A DNA stretch of 64,000 nt from Bacteroidales bacterium H5 (GCA_001701225.1 DAAQ01000032.1:55559-119558), one strand, 5' to 3'; shown: positions 1 through 9,120, numbered from the stretch's first letter. Made by a program: numbers and translations. Notes: a model not told the origin generated them from the letters alone.

Positions 1-435
1 GTCTATGGCCGAGCGGAGACCCGTCACACGATAATGGTCCTCGCGTATCGAGGCGTCGCGTCCGGCAAATTCGGTCTGCACGGCGGGGAGGGTCAGCGTG
101 ACGGTGCGCGCCACATCGTCGGTGACGACATCGCCCGGCTGCAGCCGCGACAGGTCGATGTATGCCCGCAGATAGGTGTCGTATGAGTATGCGGCCTTGC
201 GCTTTCCTATCTTCATGGCATCGAGCACCGCCTCGGCGGTCTGCCGGGGCCCGCGGGCGTCCTCAAGCCTGAGGTCATCGACGGTGGCCATCTTCGATAT
301 GGTCATCTGCGCCAGCACCAGACGGTCTACAGACCTCACCTCCGAATAGAAATCGTGTGTCTCCTCGGGCTGCCGGACACACGCCGCCAACACCATCGCA
401 AGGCACACAAGAGATAGAGAGAAGAGATTTTTCAT
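1..435 (-). CDS. DUF4230-like lipoprotein, 3' end cut by window start
   Basis: An uninterrupted minus-strand frame runs from an ATG at 435 to the window edge (145 codons seen, no stop reached). The N-terminus is a lipoprotein signal, MKNLFSLSLVCLAMVLAAC, with lipobox LAAC, so the product is probably anchored in an envelope membrane. The visible part (conserved stretches such as SVDRLVLAQMTISK and KRKAAYSYDTYLRAYIDLS, followed by a beta-rich segment) resembles the N-terminal half of DUF4230 proteins, whose function is unknown. It lies downstream of pckA on the same strand, but the pckA terminator and a 9-bp repeat block lie between them, so it is probably a separate transcript. Confidence 0.75.
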   Translation of the reverse strand, partial: MKNLFSLSLVCLAMVLAACVRQPEETHDFYSEVRSVDRLVLAQMTISKMATVDDLRLEDARGPRQTAEAVLDAMKIGKRKAAYSYDTYLRAYIDLSRLQPGDVVTDDVARTVTLTLPAVQTEFAGRDASIREDHYRVTGLRSAID

Positions 436-456
436 TGCAGGATTGTGTTTGGTTAG

Positions 457-492
457 GTCAGACATGTCCGACGTGTCCGACAAGTCTGAATT
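457..492. repeat. 9-bp degenerate tandem repeat (4 units)
   Basis: Four consecutive 9-mers of the form GTCnGAnnn: GTCAGACAT, GTCCGACGT, GTCCGACAA and GTCTGAATT. They lie between the start of the DUF4230-like gene and the pckA terminator. The same unit recurs at 2349-2375 and 30271-30309. Confidence 0.8.
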
Positions 493-496
493 TATC

Positions 497-532
497 AAAA
501 AGCCCCCCGTCGGTATGATGCGGCGGGGGGCT
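497..532 (-). terminator. Rho-independent terminator of pckA
   Basis: Arms AGCCCCCCG (501-509) and CGGGGGGCT (524-532) form a GC-rich stem. Read on the minus strand it is followed by TTTTTG, as expected for transcription leaving pckA. Confidence 0.85.
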
Positions 533-582
533 ATGCGGGTCAGTGGCAGACACCCCGTGGCCGGGATGCCGTCACGGTTCTA

Positions 583-2190
583 TCAGTCCAGGTGAGGACC
601 TGCGGCAACGAGAGCCTTGCCGGCCTCGTGACCTTCGAACTTCTTGAAATTCTGGATGAACATCTCGGCGAGCTTGTCGGCCTTCTTGGTCCACTCTGCG
701 GGATCGGTGTAGGTGTCGCGGGGGTCGAGGATCTTGGGATCCACGCCGGGGAGCTCGGTGGGAACTACGAAATCGAAGATGGGCAGGGTCTTGGTGGGAG
801 CGGTCAGGATCGAGCCGTCGAGGATGGCGTCGATGATGCCGCGGGTGTCGCGGATAGAGATACGCTTGCCTGTACCGTTCCAGCCTGTGTTGACCAGATA
901 AGCCTTGGCACCGCTCTGCTCCATACGCTTAACCAGCTCCTCGGCATACTTGGTGGGGTGCAGCTCGAGGAATGCCTGGCCGAAGCAAGCCGAGAAGGTC
1001 GGGGTGGGCTCGGTGATGCCGCGCTCTGTACCGGCGAGCTTGCTGGTGAAGCCCGAGAGGAAGTAGTACTTGGTCTGCTCGGGGCTCAGGATCGACACGG
1101 GAGGAAGCACGCCGAATGCGTCGGCCGACAGGAAGATGACGTTCTTGGCGGCGGGGCCGGCAGAAACGGGCTTCACGATGCTCTCGATGTGGTCGATGGG
1201 ATAGGAAACACGGGTGTTCTCGGTCACGCTCTTATCAGCGAAATCGATCTTGCCGTCCTTGTCGACAGTGACGTTCTCGAGGAGGGCGTCGCGACGGATA
1301 GCGTTATAGATGTCGGGCTCAGACTCCTTGTCGAGGTTGATGACCTTGGCATAGCAGCCGCCCTCGAAGTTGAAGACGCCGTTGTCGTCCCAGCCGTGCT
1401 CGTCGTCGCCGATGAGGAGACGCTTGGGGTCGGTCGAAAGGGTGGTCTTGCCTGTACCCGAGAGGCCGAAGAAGATAGCGGTGTTCTTGCCCTGCTTGTC
1501 GGTGTTGGCCGAGCAGTGCATCGAGGCGATGCCGCGCTGGGGCAGATAGTAGTTCATCATCGAGAACATACCCTTCTTCATCTCGCCGCCGTACCAGGTG
1601 TTGATGATGACCTGCTCGCGCGATGTGGTGTTGAAGACAACTGCGGTCTCAGAGTTGAGGCCCAGCTCCTTGTAGTTCTCGACCTTAGCCTTCGATGCGT
1701 TGTAGACAACGAAATCGGGCTTGAAGTCCTTCAGCTCCTCGGCGGTGGGAGCTATGAACATGTTGGTTACGAAATGAGCCTGCCATGCAACCTCCATGAT
1801 GAAGCGCACAGCCATGCGGGTATCCTTGTTGGCACCGCAGAAACGGTCTACGACATAGAGCTTCTTGCCCGAGAGCTCCTTGATGGCGATCTCCTTGACA
1901 GCCTTCCAGGTATCCTCAGTGACTGGCTTGTTGTCGTTCTTGTACTCCTCAGAGGTCCACCATACCTTATCCTTCGAGTTGACGTCGAGGACGATGAACT
2001 TGTCTTTGGGCGAGCGGCCGGTATACACACCGGTCATCACGTTGACAGCGCCGAGCTCGGTCACTGTGCCCTTCTCGAAGCCCTCGAGCGAGGGATCGGT
2101 CTCTGCCTTGAACAGCTCATCATAGCTGGGGTTGTAGATAACCTCCTTGACATCCTTGATGCCATACTGGGTCAAATCAATTGTACTCAT
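583..2190 (-). CDS. pckA: Phosphoenolpyruvate carboxykinase (ATP)
   Basis: Cytosolic enzyme interconverting oxaloacetate + ATP and PEP + CO2 + ADP. In gut Bacteroidales it probably runs mainly in the carboxylating, fermentative direction. The 535-residue product from the ATG at 2190 has the usual length. It contains the family signature GLSGTGKTTLS (P-loop, about residues 240-250), the metal/nucleotide motif GDDEHGW (about 257-263), the N-terminal TGRSPKDKF segment and RGITEPTPTFSACFG near residue 390. An in-frame upstream start would add 27 residues absent from the family. Transcription probably starts from a TATATTTG element at 2269-2276, giving a leader of about 70 nt. A long antisense frame over the gene is a codon-bias shadow. 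Confidence 0.97.
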   Translation of the reverse strand: MSTIDLTQYGIKDVKEVIYNPSYDELFKAETDPSLEGFEKGTVTELGAVNVMTGVYTGRSPKDKFIVLDVNSKDKVWWTSEEYKNDNKPVTEDTWKAVKEIAIKELSGKKLYVVDRFCGANKDTRMAVRFIMEVAWQAHFVTNMFIAPTAEELKDFKPDFVVYNASKAKVENYKELGLNSETAVVFNTTSREQVIINTWYGGEMKKGMFSMMNYYLPQRGIASMHCSANTDKQGKNTAIFFGLSGTGKTTLSTDPKRLLIGDDEHGWDDNGVFNFEGGCYAKVINLDKESEPDIYNAIRRDALLENVTVDKDGKIDFADKSVTENTRVSYPIDHIESIVKPVSAGPAAKNVIFLSADAFGVLPPVSILSPEQTKYYFLSGFTSKLAGTERGITEPTPTFSACFGQAFLELHPTKYAEELVKRMEQSGAKAYLVNTGWNGTGKRISIRDTRGIIDAILDGSILTAPTKTLPIFDFVVPTELPGVDPKILDPRDTYTDPAEWTKKADKLAEMFIQNFKKFEGHEAGKALVAAGPHLD

Positions 2191-2268
2191 TGTATGATTT
2201 ATTAGAATTGAGTTTAGTTGCTTTTTTACCTTCGGCCCACCTGACGGCGAGGCCTTGTTTACCGAGTG

Positions 2269-2323
2269 CAAATATACGGACTTTTTTCGTGAAAAATAAA
2301 TTATTAAGGAAAAATTTCCTTAA
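2269..2323 (-). promoter_or_regulatory. pckA promoter region with inverted repeat
   Basis: On the minus strand TATATTTG (2269-2276) matches the Bacteroidota -7 consensus TAnnTTTG. Upstream, near -35 to -50, lies the inverted repeat TTAAGGAAA (2304-2312) / TTTCCTTAA (2315-2323), a possible operator. No clear -33 TTTG is visible, so the promoter is only moderately supported. Confidence 0.55.
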
Positions 2324-2348
2324 TTTTCACTAACAGGGCTCCCGACCC

Positions 2349-2375
2349 GTCAGACGGGTCAGACAGGTCAGACAG
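2349..2375. repeat. 9-bp degenerate tandem repeat at the rlmN stop
   Basis: Three 9-mers in register: GTCAGACGG, GTCAGACAG, GTCAGACAG. The rlmN stop codon (minus-strand TGA at 2370-2368) lies inside the array. Confidence 0.8.
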
Positions 2376-3474
2376 GCCCCCCTTCAGGGAGCACCGCTCC
2401 CTGCCCCCGTCCCTCGCCCGCCAGCATGCCGCAGGCGGCCTCGATATCCTCCCCTCGCGAGGCACGTATCGTAGCCGTCACGCCTTGCGCGTTCAGGCGG
2501 TCGCGGAAGGCCTCCATCTTGCCCGCCTCGGGTGGCCTTCCCTCGAATCCCGGGATGGCATGAAAGCGTATCAGGTTCACCCTGCACGACGTCCCCCGCA
2601 GCAGCCGCGCCAGCGCGTCGGCATGCCGCAGGTCGTCATTGACCCCGCGCCACATGATATACTCAGCCGACAGGCGCCTCTGGTGCGCGAAATCATAGCC
2701 GCGCAGCATCTCGATGACATCGGCCACAGGCCACGCGTTCTCGACGGGCATCAGACTGCGGCGCTCCTCGCCGTATGGCGAATGCACACTTATAGCCACA
2801 TGCACGTCAGTCTCCTCGAGCAGACGCCTCAGCCCCGGGATATGCCCGATGGTCGACACCGTGATGCGGCGCGGACTCCACGCCAGCCCCCACGGAGCCG
2901 TCAGCGCGCGGATGGCACGTATCACCTCGTCGATATTGTCCATCGGCTCTCCCATCCCCATGAACACGATATTGGTCAGATTCTCTGACCCCGGCACCGA
3001 GAACACCTGGTTGAGAATCCCCGCCGCCGTCAGCGACCCGTGGAAACCCTGCGCCCCGGTCATGCAGAAACGGCAGCCCATGCGGCAACCCGCCTGCGAC
3101 GACACACACAGCGTGGCCCTCTCCCGGTCAGGGATATAGACCGACTCCACATCGATTCCACCCCCCGTCCCGGGCACGATATAGTCCACATCGGCCGTCC
3201 TGGCCGCAAAGAGATACTTGGCGGTCCCGTCAGCCGACAGCGACTCGCGCACAGGCCCCGACAGGCCGACGCAATAACGCTCCGCAAGCCATTCGCGGGC
3301 CTTGAGCGACAGCTCGGTCATCTCCGAAATCTCACTCACGCGCCCCTGATAGATGCGGCGCGCCATCTGCCCTGCCGCAAACGGGCGCAACCCCGCCTCG
3401 GCAGCCACCCCCTTCAGCTCATCGGGAGTCATCCCGAGCAGGGGAATCCTATATCTCGAATCAGTCATATTCAT
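2368..3474 (-). CDS. rlmN: 23S rRNA (A2503-C2)/tRNA (A37-C2) methyltransferase RlmN
   Basis: Radical SAM methyltransferase that C2-methylates A2503 of 23S rRNA, and A37 of some tRNAs in characterised homologues. The 368-residue product carries the 4Fe-4S motif CRMGCRFC inside CVSSQAGCRMGCRFCMTG, then FMGMGEPMDN and the C-terminal segment ending in EAACGML, where the methylated catalytic Cys lies. Start chosen at ATG 3474 (MNMTDSRYRIPL); 3468 is also possible, while the longer frame begins with TTG inside the promoter. The last ten residues (GAVLPEGGPV) and the stop are encoded by a REP-like hairpin and the 9-bp repeat, so the original 3' end appears to have been replaced or extended by repeat DNA. 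Confidence 0.95.
   Translation of the reverse strand: MNMTDSRYRIPLLGMTPDELKGVAAEAGLRPFAAGQMARRIYQGRVSEISEMTELSLKAREWLAERYCVGLSGPVRESLSADGTAKYLFAARTADVDYIVPGTGGGIDVESVYIPDRERATLCVSSQAGCRMGCRFCMTGAQGFHGSLTAAGILNQVFSVPGSENLTNIVFMGMGEPMDNIDEVIRAIRALTAPWGLAWSPRRITVSTIGHIPGLRRLLEETDVHVAISVHSPYGEERRSLMPVENAWPVADVIEMLRGYDFAHQRRLSAEYIMWRGVNDDLRHADALARLLRGTSCRVNLIRFHAIPGFEGRPPEAGKMEAFRDRLNAQGVTATIRASRGEDIEAACGMLAGEGRGQGAVLPEGGPV
2383..2404. repeat. REP-like hairpin inside the rlmN 3' end
   Basis: TTCAGGGAGC-ACC-GCTCCCTG forms a stem with arms GGGAGC and GCTCCC. Near-identical elements lie at 4629-4650 and 63236-63255, the last inside the end of a REP-associated-type transposase gene. Confidence 0.7.
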
Positions 3475-3489
3475 GCTCTTATTCCACTG

Positions 3490-3566
3490 CAAAATTACTC
3501 AAAAACACACTAAAACCCAAAAAATCCGCCTCCCCTTGCACATCACGCTTAAAAACCTTAACTTTG
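3490..3566. promoter_or_regulatory. Divergent promoters rlmN / 3591 gene
   Basis: Plus strand: TTG (3536-3538), 20 bp, TAACTTTG (3559-3566), reading into the barrel gene at 3591. Minus strand: TAATTTTG (3497-3490) places an rlmN start site only about 10 nt before its ATG. Confidence 0.7.
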
Positions 3567-3590
3567 CGCCATAACCTATCTGCCACAACC

Positions 3591-4388
3591 ATGAACATCC
3601 GACCTGCAATCACACTTATCACCGCCATACTCCTCCTCTCACAAGCCCATGCAGCCACCCCGTCAGACAGCATAGCCGCCCCCGACCGATTCGGGCTGCG
3701 ACGGATGGACCTCACATTCGGTCTCGGACAGGCATCTTACAGCAAGCTCCCCTACATAGACGGCATCACCCCCTATCGCAGCAGCCGGTCCGTCATGGCC
3801 GCCATATCATATACCTATTTCTTCAGCCGCCACTGGGGTATCCACGCCGACATGCGGTGGTGGGGATATAGCGCCGCCCCTCTTCCCGAGGTGCCCGGAT
3901 ACAGCCTCGCATCCCACGAAAACGAACCCCTATACCTGCTTTCATCATTCACCATAGGAGCCACATACCGCCTGCCCCTGAAGAGGTGGTCATTCGAAGG
4001 GATGCTCTCGGGCGGCGCCAGCCCCCTCGGGCACCTTTTCCCATACTACGATGACTTCGACTACTTCTACACCAGCCTGGAAGACGGCAGCATCTATGCC
4101 GTCCGTTACGAAGACATCAAGGCAACCCACAAATACATCATCCGTCCCGCCCTGCGTGTCAAATTCTTCCCCGCGAACGAGCGCACCCTCTATATCCACG
4201 GCGAGGTCTCACTGAGCATTCCGTTCGACAAAATCACCATGGGCACCTCAGTGACCGAGACAGACAACCCCTCCCCCTCATACGGCGACTTCACACCCGA
4301 CCGCACCTTCACATATCCCAGACTCCCGGTCGTATGGGGCATCTCACTCGGCTTCGGGATCGAATTCAAATATTTCAAGCAAAAATAA
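3591..4388 (+). CDS. Outer-membrane beta-barrel family protein
   Basis: A 265-residue protein with a Sec signal peptide (MNIRPAITLITAILLLSQAHA). It then shows alternating amphipathic, aromatic-rich strands (SVMAAISYTYFFSRHWGIHADMRWW; GISLGFGIEFKYFK at the very C-terminus) typical of small 8-10 stranded barrels of the PorT/OmpA-like class. The C-terminal strand ends in hydrophobic-x-aromatic residues as outer-membrane proteins do. No specific substrate or partner can be read from the sequence. It is transcribed alone from a strong-looking promoter and is followed by tRNA-Ala. Confidence 0.75.
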   Translation: MNIRPAITLITAILLLSQAHAATPSDSIAAPDRFGLRRMDLTFGLGQASYSKLPYIDGITPYRSSRSVMAAISYTYFFSRHWGIHADMRWWGYSAAPLPEVPGYSLASHENEPLYLLSSFTIGATYRLPLKRWSFEGMLSGGASPLGHLFPYYDDFDYFYTSLEDGSIYAVRYEDIKATHKYIIRPALRVKFFPANERTLYIHGEVSLSIPFDKITMGTSVTETDNPSPSYGDFTPDRTFTYPRLPVVWGISLGFGIEFKYFKQK

Positions 4389-4429
4389 CAAAAAAACACC
4401 TCCCGGGTCAAAAAAATTCACATCTACTC

Positions 4430-4460
4430 TTGCAAAATCAAAAAAAACGCACTACCTTTG
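4430..4460 (+). promoter_or_regulatory. Promoter of tRNA-Ala
   Basis: TTG (4430-4432), 20-bp spacer, TACCTTTG (4453-4460), a close match to the Bacteroidota consensus. It ends 18 nt before the mature tRNA. Confidence 0.75.
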
Positions 4461-4478
4461 CAACGCAAAACCACAGAC

Positions 4479-4552
4479 GGGGTATTAGCTCATCTGGCTA
4501 GAGCGCGACACTGGCAGTGTCGAGGTGAGCGGTTCGAGTCCGCTATACTCCA
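4479..4552 (+). tRNA. tRNA-Ala (anticodon GGC)
   Basis: A 74-nt cloverleaf folds by eye: acceptor GGGGTAT/ATACTCC with the G3-U70 wobble that marks alanine tRNAs, D-arm GCTC/GAGC, anticodon stem CGACA/TGTCG around loop CTGGCAG (anticodon GGC), and T-arm AGCGG/CCGCT with loop TTCGAGT, then discriminator A. The CCA end is not encoded. It decodes GCC and GCU. Confidence 0.97.
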
Positions 4553-4560
4553 CCCCAAAA

Positions 4561-4596
4561 GCGAATCCGGCAATCGCCGGGTTCGCTTCTTTTTTT
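4561..4596 (+). terminator. Terminator after tRNA-Ala
   Basis: GCGAATCCGGC (4561-4571) pairs with GCCGGGTTCGC (4576-4586) with one G-U pair, followed by a T-rich run (TTCTTTTTTT). Confidence 0.92.
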
Positions 4597-4628
4597 GGAT
4601 AGCCGAGCCTTTTCAGGCATCCCGCTGC

Positions 4629-4650
4629 CCCTTCAGGGAGCAACGCTCGC
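4629..4650. repeat. REP-like hairpin copy 2
   Basis: CCCCTTCAGGGAGC-AAC-GCTCG, the same element as at 2383 and 63236 with one arm imperfect. It lies between the tRNA terminator and the GH127/146 gene. Confidence 0.65.
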
Positions 4651-4705
4651 CGTCCCCGTCAGCTTATTTCCCGCTCCGCGCCCCCGGTTTTCACGGTATT
4701 TTTGC

Positions 4706-4713
4706 TATCTTTG
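4706..4713 (+). promoter_or_regulatory. -7 element of the glycosidase cluster
   Basis: TATCTTTG followed by C, 20 nt before the GH127/146 ATG. The upstream -33 element is weak (TTTTC). Confidence 0.5.
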
Positions 4714-4733
4714 CAAAATCAACCTTTTCCATC

Positions 4734-7064
4734 ATGAAAACCCTCCACCTCATCCTTATCGCCGGGGCGCTGCTGTGGGGCGCGGCAGCACAGGGAGCCC
4801 GCGTCGAGAGCTATCCCGTCAGCGCCGTGCGCCTCACCCCCTCACCCTTCGACGACGCCAGGCGCATGGACATCCGCTACCTCCTCGCCCTCGATCCCGA
4901 CCGTCTGCTCGCACCCTACCTCCGCGAGGCGGGGCTCACCCCCAAGGCCCCAACATATACAAACTGGGAGGACACCGGGCTTGACGGCCACATCGGAGGC
5001 CACTACCTCTCGGCCCTCTCATACATGTATGCCGCCACGGGAGATGACGAGATCAAGCACCGCCTCGACTATATGCTCGCCGAGCTTCGCCGGTGCCAGG
5101 ATGCCGCGGGCGACGGCTATCTGTGCGGCGCCCCCGGAGGACGCAGGATATGGGACGAGGTGAGCCGCGGCGACATCCGCGCCGGAGCATTCAGCCTCAA
5201 CGGCGGATGGGTGCCCCTCTACAACATCCACAAAATCTTTGCCGGACTCCGCGACGCATGGCTCCAGACCGGGAGCGAGGACGCACGCACCATGCTCATA
5301 GACCTCACCGACTGGATGGAACGTACCGTCTCCGGGCTCACCGACCGGCAGATACAGCAGATGCTCGCCAGCGAGCACGGCGATCCGAACGAGGTATTCG
5401 CCGACGTGGCCGCAATCACAGGCGACGACAGATACCTCACACTTGCACGGCGCTTCTCGCACCGCACCCTCCTCGACCCGTTGCTCCGGGGCGAAGACAA
5501 ACTCACGGGTATGCATGCCAACACACAGATACCCAAGGTCATCGGCTTCAAGCGCATCGCCGACCTCACCGGCGACAAGGCCTGGGATGGCGCCGCGCGC
5601 CTATTCTGGACCAACGTCACCGGGCACCGCTCGGTGAGCATCGGAGGCAACAGCGTGCGCGAGCATTTCCACCCCGCCGACGACTTCTCGTCCATGATGT
5701 CGAGCGAACAGGGCCCCGAGACCTGCAACACCTACAACATGCTCCGCCTTAGCAAGATGCTCTACGAGTCATCGGCCGATACCCGCTATATCGACTACTA
5801 CGAGCGCGCCCTCTACAATCACATCCTCTCGACCATCGACCCCGTGCAGGGTGGTTTCGTATATTTCACTCCCATGCGCCCCGGCCACTATCGCGTCTAC
5901 TCGCAGCCACAGACCTCCATGTGGTGCTGCGTCGGCTCGGGCCTCGAGAACCACGCCCGATACGGCGAAGCCATCTATGCCCACGCCTCAGACACCATCT
6001 TCGTCAATCTCTTCATCCCATCGGTCCTCACCTCAGACAACGCCGGGCTGGAGCTCTCCACCGATTTCCCGCGCTCCGGGAAGGTCACCGTCAAGGTCAA
6101 TCCCCGCGACGAAGGCCGTGAGTTTGCCCTTGCACTCCGCATCCCCTCATGGACCGCCAGCGCCACCCTCGCCGTCAACGGCACCCCGCAGCCCATAATC
6201 CCCACAGGCGGCTACGCCACAGTGCGCCGCACATGGCACAGAGGCGACTCCGTGACCCTCACACTCCCCATGCACCTCAAGGCCGAACCACTCCCCGACG
6301 GCTCCAACTATGTCTCATTCCTCTATGGCCCCGTCGTCCTCGCCGCCGCCACAGGCACCGAGCGTCAGGACGGCCTCTTTGCCGACGACAGCCGCGGCGG
6401 CCACATAGCCGACGGCCCGCGCATACCCCTGCACAGACTCCCCGCCATAATCTCTGACGACGGCGACCTTCTCTCCCACCTCACCCCCGTTGCCGGGGAA
6501 CCCCTCCGCTTCACCCTCTCCGGCCTCACCGACACACGCTTCGAGGGCCTCACCCTCCGCCCCTTCGCCACCCTCCGCGAGAGCCGCTACATGGTCTATT
6601 TCCCCCACTACACCCAAGCCTCCTGGCAAGCCACGCACGACAGCATAGCCGCCGCCGAAGAAGCCCTCATGCGCCTCGACGCCATCACCGCCGACATCGT
6701 GACCTGTGGCGAACAGCAGCCCGAGAGCGACCACTTCATCACCATGCAAGACTCGCGCACCGGCAGCGACGACGGCCTCCGCTGGCGCGAGACATCAGGC
6801 ACCGTCACCTACCGCATGAACCCCGCCTCACGTCCCGTAACCGCAGTGCGTGTCACCTACCGTCCCGACGCCCGCCGTAGCGCCCGCATCCTCATCGACC
6901 GCACCCCCATAGGCACCCTCCCCGCGGGGACAGGAACAGGCACCCTCACCCACATCGACCTCCCCCTCCCCGCAGCGATCAACACCCCCATCACCCTCAC
7001 CATCACCCCCGCCGACACCCCAACCACCCCCCACATCTACACCCTCCGCCTCCTCACCGAGTGA
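4734..7064 (+). CDS. GH127/GH146-family beta-L-arabinofuranosidase (DUF1680)
   Basis: Secreted glycosidase (776 residues; signal MKTLHLILIAGALLWGAAAQGA) predicted to release beta-L-arabinofuranose from plant arabinans, extensin-like or arabinogalactan glycans. The hallmark zinc/cysteine centre is visible: Glu329 and Cys331 in EQGPETCNTYN, and Cys398-Cys399 in MWCCVGSG. In characterised GH127/GH146 enzymes one of these cysteines is the nucleophile. An (alpha/alpha)6 barrel covers roughly residues 30-440, followed by beta-sandwich domains. A longer open frame from 4458 runs through the tRNA and is not the gene. GH97, GH35 and GH51 genes follow on the same strand, which supports an arabinose/galactose-side-chain role. 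Confidence 0.9.
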   Translation: MKTLHLILIAGALLWGAAAQGARVESYPVSAVRLTPSPFDDARRMDIRYLLALDPDRLLAPYLREAGLTPKAPTYTNWEDTGLDGHIGGHYLSALSYMYAATGDDEIKHRLDYMLAELRRCQDAAGDGYLCGAPGGRRIWDEVSRGDIRAGAFSLNGGWVPLYNIHKIFAGLRDAWLQTGSEDARTMLIDLTDWMERTVSGLTDRQIQQMLASEHGDPNEVFADVAAITGDDRYLTLARRFSHRTLLDPLLRGEDKLTGMHANTQIPKVIGFKRIADLTGDKAWDGAARLFWTNVTGHRSVSIGGNSVREHFHPADDFSSMMSSEQGPETCNTYNMLRLSKMLYESSADTRYIDYYERALYNHILSTIDPVQGGFVYFTPMRPGHYRVYSQPQTSMWCCVGSGLENHARYGEAIYAHASDTIFVNLFIPSVLTSDNAGLELSTDFPRSGKVTVKVNPRDEGREFALALRIPSWTASATLAVNGTPQPIIPTGGYATVRRTWHRGDSVTLTLPMHLKAEPLPDGSNYVSFLYGPVVLAAATGTERQDGLFADDSRGGHIADGPRIPLHRLPAIISDDGDLLSHLTPVAGEPLRFTLSGLTDTRFEGLTLRPFATLRESRYMVYFPHYTQASWQATHDSIAAAEEALMRLDAITADIVTCGEQQPESDHFITMQDSRTGSDDGLRWRETSGTVTYRMNPASRPVTAVRVTYRPDARRSARILIDRTPIGTLPAGTGTGTLTHIDLPLPAAINTPITLTITPADTPTTPHIYTLRLLTE

Positions 7065-7127
7065 ACACCCCATCCCCCCTTTTTGAAAAGTCCGGCACCT
7101 TCAGGTGACCACAAACCACATCATATT

Positions 7128-9098
7128 ATGAAACCTATCATCCCCCTCATCATTGCCGCATTTATTCCCGGGGCCGCGGCAGCGGAGACCGTCGCGAGCC
7201 CTGACGGGCGGTTGGCCGTCACTGTCGATACCCTCGCGGGAGGTGTCCCGTCATACGCCGTGGCATACGACGGCATCACCGTGATACAGCCGTCGCCGCT
7301 CGGATTCAGGATGGCCGACGGCAAGGATTACTCGCGCGCCATGGCCATGACATCGGCCAAGACCGACACGGTGAGCCGGTCGTTCGTCCAGGACCGTATC
7401 AAGCACAGCCGTGTCGACTGGCGCGCCAACACCCTCAGCACCACCTTCCGCGGGCCCGAGGGACAGGAGATGACCGTCGAATGGGAGGTGGCCGACAACG
7501 ACATCGCCTTCCGCTATCAGATACCGTCGCACAAGGGGCAGCACGGCGCCGTGATAGCCTCCGAGGCTACGGCCTACCGCTTTCCTGCCGACTCGACCAC
7601 CATCTTCGCCACCCCGCAGAGCGACGCCATGGTGGGATGGAAACGTACAAAGCCGAGCTATGAGGAGTTCTACATTCTGGATGCGCCGCTCACCGAGCGG
7701 TCGCAGTTCGGCCACGGCTTCACGTGGCCCGCGCTCTTCCGCGTCGCCTCACCGAAAGGTGACATCTGGGCCCTGCTGAGCGAGACAGGGGTCGACGGCT
7801 ACTATTGCGCATCGCACCTCAGCGACAACGAGGGTGGCGTGTTCAGCGTGGCATACCCGATGCCCGAAGAGAACAACGGCAACGGATCGGCCGCGCCGGG
7901 CCTGGCACTGCCGGGCACCACACCCTGGCGCACCATCACCGTGGGCTCCTCGCTCGCGCCGATAGTCGAGACAGTGGTGCCCTGGGCCGTCACCGAACCC
8001 CGATACGAGGCCACTACCCCCGCGCGACCCGGCAAAGGCACATGGAGCTGGCTGCTGTGGCAGGACAGGTCGATAAACTATGACGACCAGAAGGCATTCA
8101 TAGACCTCGCGGCCGAGATGGGCTATGACAATGTGCTGATAGACAACTGGTGGGACACCCGCATCGGGCGCGACAAGATTGCCGACCTCGTGGCATATGC
8201 CCGCTCCCGGGGGGTCAACGTCATACTATGGTACTCGTCGAGCGGACACTGGAACGACATCGAGCAGGGCCCCGTCAACCTCATGGACCGCCCCATAGTG
8301 CGCAAGAGGGAGATGCGCTGGCTGCGCGACCTGGGCGTGCGCAACATCAAGGTCGATTTCTTCGGAGGTGACAAGCAGGAGACCATGCGCCTGTACGAGG
8401 ATATCCTCAGTGATGCCGCCGACCACGGCATAGACGTGATATTCCACGGCTGCACCCTGCCACGCGGATGGGAGAGGATGTACCCCAATTTCGTCGGCGC
8501 CGAGGCCGTGCTTGCCTCGGAGAACCTGATTTTCAGTCAGGATTTCTGCGACAAGGAGTCGCTGCAGGCCACCATCTATCCCTTCACCCGCAACACCGTC
8601 GCGTCGATGGAATATGGAGGCACCATCCTCAACCGCCGCATGAACCGGGGGAATGACGGGGGCAACATCCGGCGCACGGGCGACGCCTTCCAGCTCGCCA
8701 CAGCCATCCTCTACCAGAATCCCGTGCAGAATTTCGGCCTGGCGCCCAACAACCTCACGGACGCACCCGCCGAGGCCATAGAGTTCATGAAGCAGGTGCC
8801 CACAGTCTGGGACGAGACCATCTTCATCGACGGCTATCCCGGACGATATGTGGTGATGGCGCGCCGCAGCGGCGACGACTGGTACATCGCCGGAGTCAAC
8901 GCCACCCGCGAGCCTGTCGAGCTACGCATCCCCCTCACCCCCCTGCGGCTCACCGGGGGTGAGGCCAAGCTCTACACCGACCGCTTCAACAAAAAGAAGG
9001 GCCACCACCTCCGCACCGAGTGGCGCAAGACCGACCATCTGGGACATCTCCCCGTCACCATCCTCCCGGACGGCGGCGTGGTGGCAGTGCTGCACTGA
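7128..9098 (+). CDS. GH97-family glycosidase, retaining type
   Basis: A 656-residue secreted protein (signal MKPIIPLIIAAFIPGAAAAE) with the three-part GH97 layout: N-terminal beta-sandwich (20-270), TIM barrel (about 290-560: WLLWQDRSINYDDQKAF, YDNVLIDNWWDTR) and C-terminal beta domain. Asp410 in KVDFFGGDKQ sits where retaining GH97 alpha-galactosidases have their nucleophile. Inverting SusB-type alpha-glucosidases use glutamates instead, so an alpha-galactosidase or beta-L-arabinopyranosidase activity is inferred. The 63-nt gap after the GH127/146 gene has no obvious promoter, suggesting co-transcription. Confidence 0.9.
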   Translation: MKPIIPLIIAAFIPGAAAAETVASPDGRLAVTVDTLAGGVPSYAVAYDGITVIQPSPLGFRMADGKDYSRAMAMTSAKTDTVSRSFVQDRIKHSRVDWRANTLSTTFRGPEGQEMTVEWEVADNDIAFRYQIPSHKGQHGAVIASEATAYRFPADSTTIFATPQSDAMVGWKRTKPSYEEFYILDAPLTERSQFGHGFTWPALFRVASPKGDIWALLSETGVDGYYCASHLSDNEGGVFSVAYPMPEENNGNGSAAPGLALPGTTPWRTITVGSSLAPIVETVVPWAVTEPRYEATTPARPGKGTWSWLLWQDRSINYDDQKAFIDLAAEMGYDNVLIDNWWDTRIGRDKIADLVAYARSRGVNVILWYSSSGHWNDIEQGPVNLMDRPIVRKREMRWLRDLGVRNIKVDFFGGDKQETMRLYEDILSDAADHGIDVIFHGCTLPRGWERMYPNFVGAEAVLASENLIFSQDFCDKESLQATIYPFTRNTVASMEYGGTILNRRMNRGNDGGNIRRTGDAFQLATAILYQNPVQNFGLAPNNLTDAPAEAIEFMKQVPTVWDETIFIDGYPGRYVVMARRSGDDWYIAGVNATREPVELRIPLTPLRLTGGEAKLYTDRFNKKKGHHLRTEWRKTDHLGHLPVTILPDGGVVAVLH

Positions 9099-9120
9099 CC
9101 GAAGGGGGTAAAAATATGCT

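Noticed and set aside
592..2205. A 537-codon plus-strand open frame opposite pckA
   Set aside because: It is a codon-bias shadow: the minus frame is an intact PEP carboxykinase, and the antisense product has no recognisable domain, start context or terminator.
4458..4733. N-terminal extension of the GH127/146 gene from 4458
   Set aside because: It would translate through tRNA-Ala and its terminator; the true start at 4734 begins a good signal peptide.
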